Positions 57,834 through 64,000 of a DNA stretch of 64,000 bases are shown one piece after another. The position numbers and the translations under genes were made by a program. How positions within the stretch are numbered: the stretch's first letter is position 1; every line of letters starts with the position of its first letter. Origin of the DNA: Galeruca laticollis (lineage: Eukaryota > Arthropoda > Insecta > Coleoptera > Chrysomelidae); contig OY998175.1 in NCBI GenBank assembly GCA_963921935.1, positions 264,485,709 through 264,549,708 of the forward strand, written 5' to 3'. The notes below the pieces were generated by a model. That model worked only from the letters and a program-made list of their open reading frames with translations, was not told the DNA's origin and searched no databases.

Positions 57834-59610
57834 ATGAATCATCGATATCATAATTCGAGAAATAGGCTGGAAAATTTGATTGCAAAAACGAGACAAATAT
57901 GTCACAAAAACTGCAATAAAAGTGATGCAAATAATTCTAAAACATTATGGGCTATCGTTGAAGAAATAACTGGCAAAAAGCAGAAAACAGTGAAAATAGA
58001 TATCGTAAAAAACGAGAGGGGAGAAAATTTAACTGACGTCAAGGATATGGCAAATGAATTCAACAACCAGTTTGTGAACATGGGTCTGAGATTAGCACAA
58101 AAAATGAATAAAAATCCAAACTTCACTCCTCCTACATATAGTTCACCTAACTCTATATAATCAACTTATACTGTTACAACTGAGATTGTAGACATTACAG
58201 AACAACTAAAAAATTAGAAATCAATTGGTAGCGATGGAGTAGTTGTAGATTTTATAAAGTGCATTGCTGAAAACATTTCTAATCCGTTGAAATATATTAT
58301 ACATATGAGTATTGACACTGGATATAGGCCAAAGCAATTTAAAGAAGCAGTTATCTGTCCAATTTATAAAAAAGGAAATAAAGCAATAACAACCAATTAT
58401 AGACCCATATCTTTAATATCTCATTTAACTAAAATATTCAAAAAATTAATTAATTCTATTAATGAGTACAACTGGATCTCAATGATATAATTTGAATTCA
58501 GAGAAAATACAACTACTGAGGATGCGATATTGGAATTAACTAAGAAATTGCACATTTCTCTCGAAACGGGTATCTCTTGCCTTTGTGTTTTTATCGACCT
58601 TAGTAAAGCTCTCGACACTGTTCACCATTCTCTCGTACTCAAAACGTTAGAAGTAAATGGGATAAGAGGTAATTTTGTGAAACTTTTCAATAGTTATCTT
58701 ACTAATAGAAAACAACTGGTCAAAATGAAACAATGAAATGTGGAGTCCCACAGGGTACCGTACTGGGACCAGTTTTATTTAATCTTCATATAAACGGATT
58801 ATTTAGTCTAAACACGACAGGAGACATTATAGGTTATGCAGATGGCAACGTAATATTTCATGAGGCGGAATCCTGGGAAGAACTAAAAACGAAAGTTGAA
58901 ACTGCCTTAACTATTGTAATGGACTGGTTCGATTATAAGCTTTTGACAATAAATTTACAAAAACCTATATTTTTACTTTTCAGTTGCAACGCTTCTCGTA
59001 GCGCTTCCTATCAAAAAATAGCTTTTACAAGTAATGAAATAGAGGGAACAACAGATATCACATATTTGGGAGTATACTTAGACACTAATCTCAAATGCTG
59101 CTGTCATATAAACTATGTTATAAGAAAATTACAATGCATATTATACAAATTTGAACTCATTAGAAAATGTTTACCCTTACCGCAATTGAGGAAGTTATAC
59201 TACGCGCTTGTGGATACTCATATTAGGTGCGCCATAACAGTTTGGGTTTCAGCTTTGCAAGTGCATATACTTCCATTACAAGTCCTACAAAGAAAGATTT
59301 TTACGACTAATAATGGGCAAACATTACATGCATCTGAGTCTGTACGAGGAATCACAAATTCTCGACCTAATGCAGCTCTATTATTACTGTACCAATGTTG
59401 AATATCACTTTAGCAGTAATAAAGAGGTACCTCATAATTATCAGTATACCTCTCAAAATCGTAACTTACTCAGTTATCCAGTTATAGTTGACAAGTCCAA
59501 ATTTTAACGGGCGTATTCGTATATGTCTATATAGATGTACAACACTGTACCGACAACCTTGAAAAGTATATATAGCTAGCCAATCTATAAACTAAAGCTA
59601 AAATCATTTA
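57834..59610 (+). pseudogene. CR1/Jockey-like LINE, RT nearly complete but broken
   Basis: Pre-RT text: FRENTTTEDAILELTKKLH follows NYRPISLISHLTKIFKKL (58401-58454). Motif A is FIDLSKALDTVHHSLV (58590-58637). GVPQGTVLGPVLFNLHINGL (58742-58801) is motif B. Motif C is GYADGNVIF (58830-58856), with YADG in place of the catalytic YADD. YLGVYLDTNLKCCCHINYVI is the thumb region. The tail reads NGRIRICLYRCT (about 59508-59543). Stops at 58158, 58216 and 58488 and a frame change at 58736 kill it. The 5' part (endonuclease) is absent. The 3' tail is split by a MITE at 59613. Confidence 0.75.
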
Positions 59611-59612
59611 TA

Positions 59613-60304
59613 CAGTGTGGTCGTAAATTGTGTCCCCCCCCTCATAACTTCTTAAAGGAATGAGATATATTAATGAAACAAACACTAGATTAAAACTTGA
59701 GGAAATTATATTATGACTAGTAATAGTGGCAAGCACCTGACTGAATTGGGTGATAGAGAGCGTTACTGTTTTTAAAATTTGTATTGGAAACTCAGGTCGC
59801 AAAATACCTAATTTGCAAGATATTTTAATTATCTTTACGGCAATATTTGCAAGATATTTTAATTATCTTTACGGCAATAAAAACTTAATTATGATTTTCA
59901 AATGGTTTTAGTGACATATCGTGAAGTGAATGAATGCATCACATTATAATCTCAATAACCCGCATTATGTTCTTTAACCTTACCATTGAGTGTGACTGAT
60001 CATTCATCAATGGCTTTCATTCAATTCACGATATTTTACTAAAACCACTGAAAGTCAAATTAAGTTTTTATTGCCATAAAGATAAATAAAATATCTTTCT
60101 AATTAGCTATCTTGTGATCTCAGTTTCCAAAACAAATTTTGAAGTAAGTAACTCCCTCTATTACACAATTGAAGTCAGGTGCTTGCCACTATTACTAGTC
60201 GTAGTATAATTTTCTCTAGTTCAATCTAGTTTTTGTTTCATTATTATTTCTCATTTCTATCAGAAGTTATGAAGGGGGGGGGGTCACAATTTACGACCAC
60301 ACTG
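59613..60304. mobile_element. 692-bp foldback MITE inside the LINE tail
   Basis: The ends CAGTGTGGTCGTAAATTGTG and its inverted partner (ending 60304) start arms of more than 200 bp. The whole element is nearly palindromic. TA at 59611-59612 and 60305-60306 is the target duplication, as in Tc1/mariner-type elements. Poly-C/poly-G runs sit at the same place in each arm. The left arm has a tandem duplication of GCAAGATATTTTAATTATCT (59816 and 59847). Confidence 0.85.
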
Positions 60305-60306
60305 TA

Positions 60307-60893
60307 TAAGATAAACCAAGAAACTTCATAGATTAGATAGTAAATTGAAAGAATACAATGAATGTTCATATAGTAACGGAATTGCTGTACTAACCCAATC
60401 AAGATTATTCTCTTTTTCTCTTTTCTTGACTATACAAGTGAATCACAACGAGTCATCATCAGCATTCCGTTTGAATCCTGAATGTGTAAGGGTGTACATA
60501 CTTGCTGGTGTTTGAGTTTAAGTTAAGATTCATTTGCTATTTATATTTGTACTTTTGTATTTGCATTTATTTATCTATATTTATATTTTGTACTTTAGTA
60601 TTCACATCTATTTTTGTAACCATTATACTTATTTATTGTGAGTAAAGTTATAAATTACTATTAATGATATTACATTTTTGTATTTAAGTTTGTAGGTTAT
60701 GAAATTAAATTATGATTCTCAATACGTTTTCAACGTTTTTATGGATATTATCCACAACTAAAAATCCTTTCAGGTTCTCCATTATTTTATATGTACTATA
60801 ACTTCCTTTGGTCACGTATTTTGTCTTGATTCCACGTTGTTTTTGTTTTATTTACGTTCAGTACAACATGCTTCAAATAAAAAAGTCAACATG

Positions 60894-60896
<3 letters not shown>
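60307..60896. other. LINE 3' UTR remains and AT-rich sequence
   Basis: The first hundred bases probably continue the interrupted LINE tail. The rest is probably intronic relative to the K2P exon. Confidence 0.4.

Positions 60897-60972
<76 letters not shown>
60897..60972. repeat. (AT)n microsatellite, about 76 bp
   Basis: Uninterrupted AT dinucleotides ending about 50 bp before the K2P exon acceptor. Confidence 0.95.
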
Positions 60973-60974
<2 letters not shown>

Positions 60975-61024
60975 GATGCACATTTTAACATTGTTACCAT
61001 CTTATATTGAAATTTTTGTTATAG

Positions 61025-61315
61025 GTTATGGCTCAGTTTCTCCTCGTACTACGTGGGGTAAACTGGTAACAATTATTTACGCCCTCATAGGTATCCCGTT
61101 AATGCTCCTCTACCTCTCCGCTACGGGTGATATATTGGCGAGAAGCTTTAGAAGACTCTATGGAAAAATGTGCGGAGTTTCACCGAAGAAATTGCAGTGT
61201 CCGTGCTCGAATACAGTTCGAGTTCCAGTAACGTTGTGTTTGGTAATAGTCTTGGCGTATATTTGTACTGGAGCAGTATTATTTCATAGACTTGAAAATT
61301 GGTCACTTCTGGAAG
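61025..61315 (+). CDS. Internal exon of a two-pore-domain (K2P) potassium channel
   Basis: The exon lies between an acceptor (TTTTTGTTATAG) and a donor (GAAG|GTAAGAAT); both borders are phase 1 and its length is 291 bp. It starts inside the first pore filter (GYGSVSP) and continues through TM2 (ALIGIPLMLLYLSATGDI), a cytosolic linker with a cysteine pair (LQCPCSN), and TM3 (VPVTLCLVIVLAYICTGAVL), ending just past FHRLENW. K2P channels carry background K+ current in the plasma membrane. The neighbouring exons (TM1/pore 1 and pore 2/TM4) were not found in the window, so the introns are long. The reading frame is clean, unlike all its neighbours. The exact K2P subtype is not certain. Confidence 0.88.
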
Positions 61316-61479
61316 GTAAGAATTCTCATACGAAGAATAATAGTTAAGATATTATTTTACAATTATGAATAATTAGAGTTTTGAGATGTCGAGTTGCATA
61401 TAATAAAAGTATGTTATTCCTTATTTTCATATTTTTAGATAACTTTCATATATACTAGGTTTGGTATTCGTCAATTATA

Positions 61480-62110
61480 TATTACTAAATTTAGATAAGG
61501 GATCAGTCCCGTCTTTTTCTCCATTTTTGATATGAATGTTACCCTTGCCATTATCCATCTAGGTATTAGACCTACTGCTAGACTGCTTCTTGTAATCTTT
61601 AGCAGGTAAGGAAGAATCTCATCTATCCCTTCCTGCAGGAGTGCTGGAATTATTGCATATACTACTGGAGATTTACACGCCCATTATTGTCCATTCTAAC
61701 CGTTTTCTAGTAAATATTTTTTAACAATGTCCAGATACTTCTTGCGCGATTTTCTGTTGTTATTCATTTTTATTTCAGTACTTCCTGTAGGTCCCTACCT
61801 GGAAAGTTAGTTTCAAGAAGAATCGATCGTTCCTCTTCACCTTCCGAGTGTGATCCGTCTGGCTTTTTCACAGACATTGTGGGGTAAATTCCCCCATTTC
61901 CGTGATATTTCATAGTCTGGCCGCTGTGTATATGGAAGTTATGTTTTCACGACTATGCTTGAAAATTAAGCCTTTCGGCCTACCAAATATCCTCATTATA
62001 CTGAGTAAACTTCTCAGTGTACTTCTGAAAATTACAGTCTCGTTTGACTCCCTTAAAGAGCAGATGGACCTCTTTCTCGAGACAAGCATTCCATCAAGGA
62101 TCATCTTTGT
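61480..62110 (-). pseudogene. R1/Jockey-like LINE fragment, minus strand
   Basis: The minus strand reads KPDGSHSEGEEERSILLET and NFPG (about 61862-61795), typical of the linker before the RT. It then reads VVYAIIPALLQEGIDEILPY, LLKITRSSLAVGLIPRW and VTFISKMEKKTG (about 61660-61515), the start of an R1-type RT. Stops lie in the linker. The ORFs at 61902-62114 and 61910-62104 lie in its upstream part. Confidence 0.6.
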
Positions 62111-62139
62111 CTGATCGAGCTTTTGACATGGGCAGCTGG

Positions 62140-63620
62140 AATGAAAAGCTTACACTATTGCCTCGCTGATCTGTTCGACTTTTTGTACCAGATCGTAGTG
62201 CTATTGAGTTACCCCTTTACTTCGACCACATCCAAATTATCCTTCGTATTGATCTTGTAAAGAGACCAATCCATATTTCTAGGATTTCGGATTGGAAGAA
62301 TCAAGACGGTATCTCCCAATATCCTAAATTTGATGACCCTATAATCAGAAAGTTATGGCGCTTCCGTCACCCTCCAGGCTTTTACATTTTTCCTAGCAGC
62401 AATATTGCGCCAGAGTACCACGGAATCTCTAGACAGACAAAAAAACCTGTCAGACGAGATCATCCCCTGCTCCGCAACTTGCTGAACGCCTGTCTGTCAT
62501 TTTCATATTTTCCTCTGAGTTGGAAGTCCGACAACACTGTTCTCATTCCCAAACCATTCAAAGTCTAAATCATACCGCCCGATCTCACTAAATAGCGTCC
62601 TAGGTGAAATTTTTCAGCGTTTGATTGAAGACATAGTGGTAGTGTTTTAAATGAAACTCACTGTTTCTAGCTAATTCCGCAATATAATGAAAATTGTTGA
62701 AAATTTTAAAAAATTGACAATTGTTTCGATAATGATATTGATTTATCGAAACAATTGTCAATTTTTTAGAATTTTCAACAATTCAAATTATACTGTGGAA
62801 TTAGCTAAAAACAGTGAGTTTCATTTAAAATACTAATATGAGTAGATTCCACGAAGTAAGGGTCGAGACAGTTAATTACATAATCTGGGATTGCTGCACA
62901 GACAATAACGTCATTTCTGGTATTACAATTCAAATTCAGGCCAGATTACTGAGGCCAAACGCTATCTCAAATCTTCACGCTATCATCACCAAAGTAATGA
63001 ATCAAAGACACCGCTCCGCTGCCATTTTTATGGACAACCAGAAATCTTTCGATCAGGTCTGGCCCGCCGGACTTGTTAGGAAACTTCTGAGAATCTGATT
63101 GCCACATCTCATTGTTAAATTATTGTATTCTTACCCAACTGGCGTTCCCCAAGGCTCCATACTAGCCCCCCTACTATACATAATTTATACGTATGATACC
63201 CCTGTACAACAAAGACCGGAGACGATTCTGTCTCATCAAGACACTCGGCGGAAAGTTCGGACGAACTCACCCTACTACTTTAGTTCATACGAGTACAACA
63301 TATATCAGATCTGTATTCGTCGGTATTACAGATTTTCTGCGGTTTTCCTGTAACCTGGAGAATCAATTCCACAGCCGAATGGCTGACTGCAGGGAATAAT
63401 AAGGCCACAGCTGTACCCTCCCCTTTTTTGCTAGATTATTGTAATTGGTTTTAAAAAAAAACATCACCGATATCAATACCAAAAACCACGAAACTCGCTT
63501 CTCATGCAATGCACATAATCCACCCATCCCCGGCACCAACTGTCTGGGCCTCGGCTTTCTAGACTCCTTTTACCACTCCAATTTCCTAGTCCCTTTTCAG
63601 CAACTTCTATTCTAGACAGT
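62140..63620 (+). pseudogene. Jockey-like LINE, split by a PLE palindrome
   Basis: Pre-RT segments read GISQYPKFDDPIIRKLWRF (about 62310-62365), NACLSFSYFPLSWKSDNTVL (62482-62545) and SYRPISLNSVLGEIFQRLIE (62569-62629). After the PLE insert it continues with AIITKVMNQRHRSAAIFMDN, KSFDQVWPAGLVRKLLRI (motif A region) and TGVPQGSILAPLLYIIYT (motif B; about 63139-63192). A later PGTNCLGLGFLDSF segment is the thumb. The catalytic YADD motif is not seen, and stops and frame changes are frequent. Confidence 0.7.
62640..62877. mobile_element. 238-bp Penelope-like leader palindrome
   Basis: The left arm TAGTGTTTTAAATGAAACTC and the right arm GAGTTTCATTTAAAATACTA are inverted copies meeting at TCGATAATGATATTGA inside the hammerhead segment. 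The right arm continues into the ORF start and ends at CGAGACAGTTAATT. Flanks ACATAGTGG (62631) and ACATAATCTGG (62878) are a possible decayed target duplication. Confidence 0.8.
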
Positions 63621-64000
63621 TTTTATACATAATAAACATAGACACTTCTGAAAACATACTCACCAAAGAAAAAAGAGATAGCTCAAATTTTCTCGTATCG
63701 ATGTAGATATCTATGTTATCTACTATGGGGCGTGGTTCTCCGTCTTCCTTTGTAAACTTTGCAGTTTTGGTCGTCTCATTTACCTTTCAATCAATCCATT
63801 TCTTAGGATTTGTAATTAACTAGATTAGTGAAGTGAACTGTTGAGTTTGTCGTTCACTACTGCACCTAAGTAGCTGTGTTGTTTGTTTCTCTTAGATAAG
63901 GTTGTGGGAAGAAGGGCCAGTCGTAATTTTAAGTAACGTTTAATAAAACACTCAAATACGACAATCTTGAACACGTAAATCGCTTTACAACAAAATAGTT
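63621..64000. other. No recognisable feature to the window end
   Basis: No ORF or repeat could be supported. Confidence 0.35.

Overview
This is a eukaryotic window, most likely from a large, AT-rich, repeat-laden insect nuclear genome. The only host-gene segment I can support is one exon of a two-pore-domain potassium channel near the right end (61025-61315). It has GT/AG-compatible splice borders and phase-1 ends. Almost everything else is mobile DNA. There are non-LTR retrotransposons of several clades, BEL/Pao and Ty3/Gypsy LTR elements, Penelope-like elements (PLEs), and DNA transposons (a DDE family with SDGWGGQN/GHSYLP motifs, piggyBac, Tc1, PIF/Harbinger-like, MULE, foldback MITEs). 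No tRNA, rRNA, CRISPR or bacterial-type gene was seen.

Layout, left. 60-2840 is a decayed endonuclease/RT LINE. 4371-7531 is a DNA transposon with inverted ends and a broken DDE-type gene. 8262-9660 is a LINE tail and 10060-10352 a piggyBac C-terminus. 11016-11264 is a foldback MITE. 11510-16640 is a minus-strand series of R4/Dong-like LINE pieces, each bounded by (TTA)n tracts.

Centre. The most complete R4/Dong-like LINE is split by a BEL/Pao element (16641-32278). That element was itself invaded three times: by a 5'-truncated LINE flanked by a 268-bp direct duplication, by a truncated palindromic PLE (20856-23515), and by a 5.84-kb palindromic PLE carrying two full-length 817-codon ORFs head to head (26217-32056). 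The PLE leaders contain a candidate hammerhead ribozyme. The 13-bp, about 11-bp and 5-bp target duplications let the order of insertion be read directly. The R4/Dong-like LINE resumes at 32279.

Right. 34.4-44.9 kb holds fragments (LINEs, a second BEL on the minus strand, Tc1, Harbinger-like, Gypsy gag-protease). 45652-46330 is a 144-bp minisatellite. 46-53 kb is mostly unassigned with small PLE remnants. A TA-flanked element with GGATAT-rich arms (53388-57569) contains a structurally intact MULE transposon (53605-55896, 8-bp TSD, FLYWCH plus MULE transposase gene with one intron). 57834-59610 is a CR1/Jockey-like LINE with a 692-bp foldback MITE in its tail. Then come the K2P exon and two more LINE remnants, one split by a palindromic PLE leader dimer.

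Most genes here act only for their own mobilisation. The informative content is the nesting order, the palindromic PLE insertions with one constant end, and the two elements with intact ORFs (the PLE and the MULE).
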